Below are positions 48,274 to 58,940 of a stretch of DNA of 64,000 nt, piece after piece. The DNA is taken from assembly GCF_019649055.1 (NCBI RefSeq), contig NW_026570238.1, positions 186,001 to 250,000 of the forward strand, in the 5' to 3' direction. The DNA comes from Paramacrobiotus metropolitanus (lineage: Eukaryota > Tardigrada > Eutardigrada > Parachela > Macrobiotidae). The notes below the pieces were generated by a model, which made no database searches, was not told where the DNA came from, and worked only from the letters and a program-made list of their open reading frames with translations. Each line of letters starts with the position of its first letter. Positions within the stretch are counted from its first letter, which is position 1. A program made the translations under genes and the position numbers.

Positions 48274-50641
48274 ATGTCCAATAACGAAGACGAGGAGGAT
48301 GTCGACAACGACGAAAAACAAGATGAGGATGAAGTCGAAGAAAACACTGAAGAAACACCGGAAACAACAGGCTTGGAAAAAATTCCTGAACATAATGAAC
48401 CGGAAGAAGATGAAGATCCATCTGTACAGAAAGATTTGGCTTATTATGTCGATAAAATTGCAAAAACTTTGGAGAACAAGGAAGCTGACCCAACAGAGGG
48501 ATCCAAGTTTTCCGACTCAGAAAGCGATGAAGAAACATCAGATCAGGTTGCTTACAGGTTTAGCTAAACATGCATGTCCCTTGTCATAAGTACAGTAATT
48601 TGACGAGCAATTTGATTGCCTATAAAATTTGACGAATAATTTATTTGATTACCTACATAATGTTTCCCTGTGTTCCAATTGTGCTCTGATATTCTGCACA
48701 CAACATAATATACTCGCACGCATCATACGTTTTTCGGACTAAAAATGGTAGCATGTTGCAGCCGGACGACGGAGATCATTTAAGACCGTCACAGATGAAA
48801 TCGCTGCAAAACACCCCGAAGAAATCATCACCCTTTCACGAATCGAATCTGGGCATATTCAGAACGGTTTGTTTCGCGCCCTACAAGCAAGTTCTACAAG
48901 ACGCCATGCCGTGCTATATGATTAAACAGTTTTCTTTAGACGGTTCGTCGACATCTCCAGTGTACGTGAGTTCCGCAATCTTCGCTGCGTCGACTTTGGT
49001 AAAAATTACCTACGAGATGTCTCGGCCCTAAACCATCTTCCGGTAAGAAAAGGTCACAAAGCAAACAGGTCTAAAGCACAGAAGCACCATCTGTGTCGTA
49101 GCTGACGGTGTCGATTGCAGTTCTTGGGTACCATAAAATTATACAGCAACGGTATTCGAGTGATGGATTCTCTGCGAAGCCGATCGGTCCGATTTTTGGA
49201 TTTAAGTCACAACAAAATCAAAGACCTGGACAGATCCTTTACACCTCGGTTAACAAGGCTAAAAATGAACTGTAAGCCAGCAAAACCATTATCCACGCAA
49301 GAAGCATATAAGCGCGACATAACCAGAGATTTTAAGTAACTGGCCGAATAATCTGGCAGTGTACGAAAGTTTTCGCAAGACAAAAGACAGATTTTCGTCA
49401 TTCACTTAAATAAGATTGCGATAAAAAAAATTCCACTCAATTCTCTGACCACCCGAATCCTTAAAAATTTACATGCTGACCTGCAGTTAACCGGATTAGA
49501 ACGCTAGCGATTGTCAGACACAGTGAAATAAAATGGCTACGAAAACTAGAATTGAGGGGAAATGGGCTAAGAAGCACTGCTGGGATACAACATCCGCTGC
49601 TGGAAGAGCTCTATCTGGTAAGAATATAGCAATGTTGTCTACTTGTCTTTAATCGTGCATGAATCGGAGACGGTTGCGCTCGTAGTTGTAACACAAGTAC
49701 TTTTATGTATTTACTTAAATTAACCCGTGGTCGCACCGGTTTCTAGCTCTCTTAAAGATGTTTGTGCCTTGATCACAGGCAGAAAACGATATCAGACAAA
49801 TCGAAGATTTGGAAAACTGCCCCAATCTCAGAATCCTACATTTGCGAGATAATCAGATCCTAGAAGTGACGGGATTTTCGCGCAAAAACGCAAAGTTGGA
49901 ATATGTCAATCTAAGGTAAAATGACTTATGAAACGATGGTTAGACTGCGAATGCGAAGACCTACCCAAAATCAATTACAAAAATTCCACTCGTAACCACT
50001 GCTTTCGCTTTGCAGGAACAATCTAGTCACGTTCTTAGATGAAGCTGTTGGCGTTTCAGTTTTGCCCAAACTGCAGACACTAGTTATGCTCGGTAAGAAC
50101 ATTCTACGGTTACGATAACAAACCAACAGTATTACATGATTTACATCAAACGTTTGGAAGATCAAGTTTCCGTTCTTAACTACATGTAAACTCGTTTGCG
50201 AAATACTTTTGTCGGTTCGTTACAGACAATCCCGTGCAACTGGAGCAAGAATATCGAATGGTAATGATTGCTCGCATTCCCAGTCTTAAAACGCTCGATA
50301 AGCAGGAAATCCTGCCATACGATCGCGACTGGTGCATAATGCTACTACTGGACAGTCTCTATCATGAAGAAACTGACCTCAAAATGGCTGTTATAAAGCT
50401 GTTCGAGCACATCATTCCTTCGGAAGTTCCCGACATGGAAGATCTTCCCATCCCGGAGCATAAAAGAATTACAGTAGTCGAACATGACGACGAGGGTGAC
50501 ATTGAACCACTCCAAAGGGACGACACCAATGAGCAGCCAGAATATCAGTGGTCGGAGAAGGGTAACGATAGCGACGATGATCTCAAAAGAAAATACTGGG
50601 GAGAAGACGATAAAGAAAACGATGAAAACGAAGAAGAATGA
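48274..50641 (+). CDS. LRRC23: LRRC23, radial spoke leucine-rich repeat protein
   Basis: LRRC23 is a radial-spoke (RS3-associated) protein needed for sperm motility in mammals. Exon 1 encodes an acidic N-terminus (MSNNEDEEDVDNDEKQDEDE), like that of orthologues. Following exons carry tandem leucine-rich repeats: LRFVDISSVREFRNLRCVDF, FGKNYLRDVSALNHLP, FLGTIKLYSNGIRVMDSL, VRFLDLSHNKIKDLDRSF, LRKLELRGNGLRSTAGIQ, LEELYLAENDIRQIEDLENC, LRILHLRDNQILEVTGFS and LPKLQTLVMLDNPVQLEQEY. The motif LHLRDNQI...GFSR matches LRRC23 closely. The last exon (from about 50225) adds the LRR cap and a long acidic tail with about half Asp/Glu, ending ENEEE. The exon 2 donor (TT|GTTTCG) was chosen to keep phase. Confidence 0.92.
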
Positions 50642-50927
50642 AAACATTTTTACAAACTACCAATAAGGAACCACACACTATGTAACGATTTCTTTTATGC
50701 AAACGACAGTCGCAGTTACAGTTTTTAACATCGGTTTTCCTCGTTAATAACTTAATACCAATTTCTGTTAACTATCCAGATTAGTATTCCATTCAGACTT
50801 CACTGCGTCATTCACTCATTGTTTTATGGATTAAAATCAAAACAATGACAATTGCAGTTTCATAATGATACAGCGTTAAAAAACACAAAACACTCACGGT
50901 TACGGCTACTGCCAGCGCTAAACCGTG

Positions 50928-53543
50928 TCACAAAAGCCCTTGCATTTCTTTCATGAAATCGTCATAAGCCTGATCCGTACTACCTTTCGGCTTCTCGTTA
51001 CTCCCTGCTGGTCGATGTGGTATCAATTCCACATTTGGTCCGAGAGAGCCTGTACAAGTTCGAGAAACAGAAGTTAAACCTGGACATGCACAGATAAGAA
51101 AAGACTCAGCACAGCACGTTCACCTGCTGGTTTGGGCTTAGGTTTGATTTGCTCTTCTCGTTTAACTTTGACTGCTGTGGGAACCAAACGTGTCACTTCC
51201 GCCATGGTGTTCCGCAACTGGGGTTTTGCGGCAATTGTCGTTTTGCTCTCAGGCGTAGGTACGGGCTGGTTGTACAGTGCTGGTCGCTGCGCGATCACGT
51301 CACCGGGCATCATTGGCGGCCGGATAGGCCCAATGGGAGCCAATCCATGTACGGGGAATCCGGGAGGTGGTCGCATCATCATCATGCGGTTCAGAGCAGG
51401 CATGCCTGACAATCAGCAAAAATCCCCGGTATTGTACAGTAAGAAAAACTAACAACATAGTGTGAACATACGCAGATACTGAATTTGCTTGTTACTCAAA
51501 AACAGCGCACTAAAACACAGCAAATACAGATGCGAATATCTACACAAAAACGAATCCAAATTCATCGCATTAACCGTAACTCACCAGGCCTAGGAGGCGG
51601 CTGTGCAAACCTAGCATTTGATAACGACGGAGGAGGAACATTGCGAAAATTCGGTAATCTAGGGTTAAATGGTGCCGGTCGAACCGGAGGTGGTCGCATT
51701 TCTGGAGAGATGCCTACATTTGCAAAACAAAACGTACAATGTAGGACTAAATGGTCGCATAGCCCCATGCCCAGCATTCTGTACGCAAGCGGTGCAGCGC
51801 ACTTGTACGAAACGGATATTTTGAACTCAGTCGTACAGTGCACTGCGCTGCATTCGTACTGAATGTGGAGATGTTGGGTATGCGACCATTTTGTCCTAAG
51901 CTGTACGTAAGAAGTTCATCTTTTAGATAAGCAACTTCCTTTTCTGTCGCCATTCGCACCTTCTGAAACAGCCTGGGTTGGGTCAGATTCATCTTGTCTG
52001 GTGCTGTCTTCAGCCACTTCGTCGGTATCCATTTCATGGTCTCCAGCAGCAGGGTCTTTTTCCTTCTTTTTCGCTTCCGAAACGTCCGCCTCTTCATCTT
52101 CGTCATACTCATCCTCTTCTGATTCACCCTCATGTGCGGCATCCTTCTGGCCGTAACCTTCGTCATCGCTGTCGTCACTAAAAGAGGGTGGTGGACCGCA
52201 GGGTGGACCGGGTGGCCGCCGACCGCCTAGCTCCGTTAAATCATCCGAAAGCGCTCTGAAAATCATCGCGAAATGGTAGTGGCTTCTTCGATGAAATCTT
52301 GTTATACAAAACGCTCCTACAGCACGTGTATAGTTTATTAAATTTTGCTTACTCCCATGAAGGAATTCTAGGAGCGCTTATCACAACGGGGCCCTGGGGC
52401 AATCGGAAAGACGAGAGATTCTCTTCCTGGGGGTGGCTGGAGCCTTAGAGTACAAAATCTGCGATTTATGAATTACTCACAGAATATATGCACTGGTTGT
52501 AAACCTACTGTCGCCATCTTCTGCTGGCAGACTAGGCAAAGTAATCTCCTCAATGTTGACATTTTGCGCTCTCCGTACGGATTCTGTAATTCACACACGA
52601 GAAATTATAGACCACCTAAAACAACTGAAGATGCACATTATTTGTAAATAAATGAGTCTGCACTCTGTTTATCTGAATCTACTGAGCTCATGGTGCTGGT
52701 GTCTCGTACCAATTTTTATGCAATACCAGCGTATTAATTAACAGTCCATAGTCCATACCATAGTATCTTCTAGTGTCGTCGTGCTTTCGATGGTAAGCAG
52801 CCAGTAACTTTTTCAAGTCTGCGTATTTGGTCTTGTCTTCCTTTTCCTGTAAAAATTATTAAGAATACTAAACATACAAAACCCAGTGAGCACTTGGAAC
52901 ATGCAGCAGATATAATGAAAAACACATCCATTAAGCAGAAACACTTAGCCCAAGACTGAAAACTCACAATCCGATATCCGTACCAAGTATTCTATAAGTT
53001 CATCACTTTTATACGTTTATACCTTAAAAGAGATAGACTTCATACTTACGTAAAGAGATAAACAACGACTGAAGTTTCCCAATAGTCGTTTTCGTCTTTC
53101 CGCTAAAATGTGCTCTGGCAGTGGTGGTATCTCGTGGATGTTGTATTCTACAGTATAAGACTAAATTTTATCTCTCGTAATATCAGGATCGCACTTCACA
53201 AGCAATACGACCCATTGCTCAGTGTGCTCACCCATCTGATCTAATCGCTCCAGTTCTTCGATGACTTTCTTCGGATCTTTCGACTTGATCACCGCTTCTC
53301 TCACGACCTGGCGCTGTTTTTTATTCTTCTTCAGCTCTCTTCGCCTTGCTTCCTTTCCTGAAGATCAAAATAATCCGAAATGAAGAGCTTTCGGGGCAGT
53401 AGTTTTCCGACATCAGCTGTACTTTACACCGAGTTAACGAGGAATAACTTATGACAATTCAAACGAGTCTGTGACTTACTGGCCTGATCCGCAGGGTTCA
53501 TGGCCCTGCCGGATTTTGTAGATGTTGTTGAACGTTTCCCCAT
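50928..53543 (-). CDS. WBP11: WW-domain-binding protein 11 (splicing factor SIPP1/Npw38BP)
   Basis: WBP11 is a nuclear, Pro-rich protein of activated spliceosomes that binds WW-domain protein PQBP1 and PP1. The start at 53543 gives MGKRSTTSTKSGRAMNPADQ, almost identical to the family N-terminus. A basic coiled helix follows across exons (KKNKKQR, DPKKVIEELERLDQM). Pro-rich stretches with PPGPPCGPPP and RPPPVRPAPFNPRLPNF are WW ligands. An acidic Ser/Asp/Glu region (SDDSDDEGYGQ, ESEEDEYDEDEEADVSEAKK) is in the middle. Close to the end lie KPQLRNTMAEVTRLVPTAVK and the final QAYDDFMKEMQGLL, both family signatures. It is head-to-head with TFB2M (378 bases between start codons) and tail-to-tail with LRRC23 (286 bases). 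Confidence 0.93.
51733..51907. repeat. 175-base imperfect foldback element in a WBP11 intron
   Basis: The outer arms CGTACA(atg)TAGGAC and GTCCTA(agc)TGTACG, with the shared inner word ATGGTCGCATA, pair as reverse complements, as do GTGCAGCGCACTTGTACGA and TCGTACAGTGCACTGCGCTG nearer the centre. The arms are about 85 bases and diverged. No target duplication was identified. It sits between two WBP11 exons. Confidence 0.7.
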
Positions 53544-53921
53544 GGCTAACAGGCTCCGACGATCGAGAATGAACTGACTGTGAGAGGAACAATGGATTTG
53601 GAAACAGATCAAGTTATAGAAGTTTCAAGTTATATCATCAGCGGGAATAACATTATAACACTTCAGAAAAATGAGAAAACAGAAGCGAAGCCTAACTACG
53701 ACTTATGAGAAATGAAATTCTCTTTCGAGCACCTCCCGTTGTAGGTTGGCCCTCTAATTTTTTAATCACTTTTGACCGGTAAGCCGTAAGTAAGTTAAAA
53801 GGTAGTGCGATTTTGAATATGCTTAATTTTCGACAATTTCATTTGCGCACAGAACTACAGAACGGGTCGTCTGAAACCGGAGGAATTATATTTTCTTGCT
53901 CCTAGTATGTAGAAGACAGCA
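53544..53921. promoter_or_regulatory. Divergent promoter region WBP11/TFB2M
   Basis: 378 bases between two oppositely directed start codons. Both flanking genes are of housekeeping type (splicing; mitochondrial transcription). No specific motif is assigned. Confidence 0.45.
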
Positions 53922-56900
53922 ATGTTGCACAAAAAAGTAAGCAGATTATTGATGTCGTCGGTGTTGGCGCGAGTTGCCGAAAAGGCGATCCCGGAGAATC
54001 TCTGTCCATGTTGCCGTGGTATACCTGCTGTCGCCTCTCGGCTTTCGTCCACTTTGGAGTCCACATCGGCTCCGGAAGCAGCAAAGGTTGGTCGCTTTTG
54101 TTTGATTCTGCTGATGGCGCATATGTATGCATGCTAGGGTTTTGTTGTTTTAGTCAGAAACAGGACGGGCCGCTACGCCAAAAAAGTCGGCGAAGTTGTT
54201 GAAAGTCTCCGCATATTTATCGGGGAACCAACCCTTGAATGAGGCTATCCACATTTATCGCCGCTCTTTAACAGCTGCAAAGACGAGGCCGCCTGAAATG
54301 TATGTGATTTTCGAAACGTTAGCAGGTTCGTTCGTCTTCGTATTTCGGAATGGTGCTTCGAGTGTGGTTTTTAACTTTTTAGATTAGCATGCTGCTAGAT
54401 GCCGTGATACGTACACGCGCAAGATTCAGGAACCTCTCAAACTCAAAGGGAGGCTTAGTACTGCTTAGTTCGGATTTTTTATTTCGATCAGAGTAAAAAA
54501 TCCGTGTAAAATTGCCTTGAATTGTGCTGCTCTTACGGGCTGGGGGTTGGGTGTTGGGGGGGGGGGGGTTCTGAATCGAGAAAGTATGGTAATGGTACTG
54601 CTATTTTTATATCTGCGGTAACCACTTATGATTTATTTTATCAATGGCGTTAATGATAGAGTTGGAATTATGTTTCGGCAGATAATGTATCTTGAACTTT
54701 AAAAACCCTTCTGCCGTAGAGAGCGTGATTCAGCATATGGATTTGCCCGCTGATCCGTCAACTGTCTATATGGAAGCCAACCCTGGATTGGGTTTGGTAA
54801 CAAGGCGAGCAATGGAAAAGGGAATTCACAGGGCCCGCATTTTTGAAGGCAATCCTGTTTTCCTGAAAAGATTACAGGTGAGCTATATGACCGCAAACTG
54901 GTGTGATTTCAGAGTTGTAGATTTTTGCTTATTATTATTATTTGTACGCTTGAGCCCGCGCATCGATATTGGATATTTTAGTCATTCTTGTAGACTTACT
55001 TACTTACTCGTAAGTCGTAAGTACAGCAGTTGACGAAAATTTCGTCACGAAATAGCATACGTGTTTGCATCATAGGTGATACATAAAATAACTTACGTAA
55101 ACAAGCATAAAATTACGTCAAATTGATGGTATCATGTTGATAATAATTGGTCTGGACATGTACTTCTATATTTTATTTCATCTGTGCTACAACGTAATTG
55201 TTGCAATAACTGAAAACATTATCTTCTTTATTGGGCAAAAGGCCATCAACATAACAAAATATGCATACGCGTAATACTACATAAAATGATTCGAATTTAA
55301 ACGTTAAAGAAACAACCAAAATCGTTAGCGCCGTCTGGCCGTTTAGGTCGCATATTCATAGTGCCCAAAACAGCAGCAGCATTTCCTTTAACACGTGCCA
55401 GACTAAACCTCTGCTTTAAAAATGCAGTAGAGCTGGGTTCTCCTGTCATGTCGCGAATCTTTCTGCCGGCGAAACGAATAAGCTCCGCGAATGGCGAACC
55501 AAATGCGCCAAAAGTCTCGACTGCTAGGGGGTAAAGCAGGTAACCCATTCCATCCACAAAGCCATATTTACGGCGTTTGCTGTCTTCGGCCAGATGTGCA
55601 ACACTACCGGAGGCTCTTGCGCTTAAAATTAAACTGTGGACATGTTGTCTTTCTCATATCGAAATTTTATTTAAACTTTACTGGTGTTTCGGGTTTGCAG
55701 GACATACAAGCGGATTACGGTGCCGACCGATTGGAAGTCGCTTGTCCTTTCAATGTGATCGAATTCAGGCAGCGCGGGAAGATTAAAAAGGAGTTCAAAA
55801 AGGCTGACCTTTTTGCAAATTCTGAAGCGTGCACGATACCTGGGAGTAGTGACTCCCCGGCTGTGGACCCCTGGGAATCTAAAGTAGAGAGAATGGTTGC
55901 TGTTGGTCTGCCTACTCGCCCCTGGACAGATGTTGCACCAGCGCTCAAATTTTTTGGAATTATTCCAGAAGTATCGCATGCGGTTTTCCTGAGAACTTTG
56001 GTATATTCTATGGCGAGGAGGAATGCATTCTGCAGTATTGGAAGGTAAGAAGACCCTTACAGAATATCAGAACTGAGATTTGAGACCTGCGTCTGTCATG
56101 ACCGGAATTACTTATCTGTACTTAACAATTGCGCCGTGCACAATGCGACTGCACGTGTTTTAATTGTTTTAAAAGTACCGTATATTTCCCGTCGTTTCGT
56201 AAACCTCGTTAACGCTTTTCGACAGCATTCAGATATTCTGATTCGGACACTAGCGTAAGACCGTATAAATTTTGTAAATTCATTGTCCGATCTTCGATGC
56301 GATAAATTGAACTTTATGTTAAGTGATTTTTTTGTTAGCTGTTGACTCTTTCTCATTGCTTTTGTCCAAATCGTTGATTATTGATTAAAAAAGAGCATTA
56401 ATTTCATCTTTGCTTTTGTAGGCCAGAATTTTACCTTATAGTATCTCCGGCTCTGTACCATACCATTGTCGGCCAGCCCGGTACCAACTTTAAGTGCTAC
56501 CGTTTTACCACGGTTGCTCTGCAAACGTTTTTTGAGATTCTACCACTGGAAGAAGTGCCTCGCAACAAGCTGGTGCCACCGCCATCTTTAAAAACGCAAA
56601 ATGTTCATGACAATTGGAAACTGATACGCTTGACTGCACGCCGAGAGCAGGTTCTGGATTGGTCGCTGATACCTGAATACGTTTTCTTTCTTCGCCAGGC
56701 TCTGATGAATCGAACAAGACCTCTGTTAGTGTGGCTTGAAGGGTATGTTATAAGTTAACTAAAAACGTCATGACGCCATTTAAGGAAACTGTTTTTGTTT
56801 GAAATCGTTGCAGATGGATACCTGGATCCGCACGAAGGCTCCTGGACATAGGCTACACGATGTATATCCGAACTGGCGATGTTTCGGCTACAAATTACGT

Positions 56901-57033
56901 GAACGTTTTCAGATTACTGTATAATGCACCAGAGTACAGCACCAGCAATTTCAAAATTGCCTTCGCTTCCATGGGGGATCGCTTCTCGCTGGACCTCTCG
57001 GAAAACGAAGAAGATAATGCCGACGACGAGTGA
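53922..57033 (+). CDS. TFB2M: Mitochondrial transcription factor B2-like (rRNA adenine dimethyltransferase fold)
   Basis: TFB2M melts mitochondrial promoters together with the mitochondrial RNA polymerase; it descends from an rRNA dimethyladenosine methyltransferase. The N-terminal exon (ATG at 53922) encodes a basic, Ser/Ala-rich segment suited to mitochondrial import. The SAM-binding region in the exon at about 54695-54876 reads YMEANPGLGLVTRRAMEKGI and then FEGNPVFLKRLQ, with the motif I glycines kept and an acidic residue at the ribose position. The next exons hold NVIEFRQRGKIKKEFKKADL, RTLVYSMARRNAFCSIGRPE, FYLIVSPALYHTIVGQPGTN and a C-terminal acidic end. TFB2M is preferred over TFB1M because the catalytic NLPY-type motif is not visible. 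The intron 54877-55698 hosts a reverse-transcriptase remnant and a poly-G run lies in the previous intron. Confidence 0.78.
54556..54568 (+). repeat. Poly-G run (13 G) in a TFB2M intron
   Basis: Thirteen consecutive G residues are preceded by further G-rich words (TGGGGGTTGGGTGTTG). The tract could form a G-quadruplex and is a likely site of length error in sequencing. Confidence 0.8.
55297..55635 (-). pseudogene. Truncated retroelement reverse-transcriptase C-terminus
   Basis: An open minus-strand frame of about 112 codons ends at a stop at 55297. It contains PLAVETFGAFGSPFAELIRF and FLKQRFSLARVKGNAAAVLG, which match the conserved C-terminal end of proteins annotated as RNA-directed DNA polymerases of animal retroelements (PxAxETxGAxG ... 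RxSxAxxRxNAAAxLGT). The RT palm motif (YxDD) and everything upstream are missing. It sits antisense in a TFB2M intron and is a dead 5'-truncated insertion. The element family (LINE or tyrosine-recombinase type) is not determined. Confidence 0.6.
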
Positions 57034-58940
57034 TCTCTTTCTTAATTTCAACAGTGTAATGGGAAGCAGCTTTCTGGCAAGTGTTCAGGATTTGTTTAGT
57101 GATTTGAATGCTGGTAACTTGTATTACATAATGCTGGATGTGATGTTTGTGCTATTATTATGAAGTTACCAACTCTAACCATAAGTGAGAAAAAATTTTT
57201 GTATGTTTTGTGCTGACACTGGAACAGGGCTGATCAGTACCCGAGTTGAAAAGCAAAAATTTTAGTGATAACAAGAAGTACAGAGCATTCACACACCACA
57301 GTGACTTCCATTCAAACCAGAGCGAGCTGCGAAAACCGTTACCTCATCGGGGAAGAACTACAGGATGACCACAGAAACTAGAAGCATTGTTTGATAGGAT
57401 CATAGGCGCACTAAAGGTAAGCTTCGACAGGCTAAACGCGGATCACGAAATGTGGCAAATCACTGCGAAAATGCCGCCGAAAACCGATCAGAATATCCGA
57501 TATCGTATAATGGGCATATCACCACTGGCCGTCGGCGACAAAATTAAAAATAAGTATAATTCACTGCTGCTAATATTTTTATGCGGGCCATAATGCGGCT
57601 ATTAATAGGAGTAATTATGGCAATAAAAACATATTATTACATTTGTCACCAGTATACGTAGTGAACTACCAATTAACGTCGTAACAATGAATAAGAGAAA
57701 TTAATACTTTACATACGGCTACGTACGAAGTGGACTTATACAGATTTTAGCTCCCAAGTCGGCGAACTTTGTCTGGCGCAACTGTCTTTGCGGATCCTTT
57801 GTGCGAATTCCGTCTTTGGCGTCATCCACATTCATTCAAGCCGACGACTCCACGCGATTCGCTTGAACCAGTGGGGACCGCCCGCTACCTAGAGAAGCTT
57901 ATTTTCCCAGCGTAAGAAGCATTCTGACCGGACTTCGCGGTTTCGCACCTGTGTTTAGTTGTCGATCATAGGGCTGCTGCGCAGAGCTAGATCGCGTTTT
58001 CATAGCGGCGGCAAAGCCACACATTTCTTTTAGATTTTAAGCTGTTGCACTACTGTTCTAGCACAGCTTTAAGGATTTTCTGGTTTTATTTGTACATACC
58101 TGTATATAGATTTGTTCATACTGAAGTACAGTGTGCACTTTTCCATTTATTTTCCATTTTTAATTATTTTGCCGACCGTGAGGATTATCGGAAATTTGGA
58201 TTACATGGATGTAGCGCAGTCATGGAGGGCCGTGTAATTCTTGAGAAGCAATTGTGAAACGCATGCTTCCGGGTTTTGCTCGGCCATTCGGGACGCGTTA
58301 CAGAAATATTGCAGCATAACCGGCCGAGGATTGTGAAAGGAATATCATAAGTAAATCTGTAAATGAAAGGAATATTGTAATGTATTGTACTTCCGTTTTC
58401 TTACGTGTACGCACTGCGTAGCAGTAAAGCTCAGAACGGGACTCTAGCACTCGCAACGTTAGAACTACGGACATGTACTTACGTTATTACGTACCGTACT
58501 ATTCACCGTCTACGTCGAAACGAGGCTTTCCGCTTTTGCAAGGTTTATTTTCTGTGCACGTTTTTAAGATTCGACTTTTGTAGAGATTCGACTTTGTAGC
58601 TTAAGTATTATCAGAAGTACTTGCTACTTTACTTAAATTAAAAATTCCGTTTATATGATGAAGCTTATTTCGTGTTATTACAGTAGTTGAGATCTCTGCA
58701 AAGTGCGCGATAGTCGTTAAAATCAGTTATTTCTACTCTCCGAAATGGATTGCGACTAACAATAGCTGGCTGATATTGTGTTGAATTGGCAATTCCGTTA
58801 GCCAAAAATTTTAAGTTAACTGAAACGGTAAACCGTTTTAATCGTTAAGCTGTTCTTTCCAGTCAGCTTTGTGAGTACCATTTCGGAAGTTATTATCAGG
58901 TTCGGGCAGTGAGAGCTCCGTTGTTTTGTATTGCATTACC
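57034..58940. other. Intergenic; possible very small minus-strand gene near 57.7-58.0 kb
   Basis: Most of this 1.9 kb shows nothing recognisable. At 57721-58003 the GC content rises, and on the minus strand an ATG at 58003 opens MKTRSSSAQQPYDRQLNTG; splicing CAG|GTGCGA to CTCTAG near 57889 would add GRSPLVQANRVESSA before a stop. A second minus-strand ATG at 57836 opens a 38-codon basic frame (DPQRQLRQTKFADLGAK). Neither matches a family I know. They may be small real proteins or chance. Confidence 0.3.

Noticed and set aside
48266-48538. Minus-strand frame of 90 codons over LRRC23 exon 1
   Set aside because: It is the antisense shadow of the acidic N-terminal exon, created by strongly biased GAA/GAT codons.
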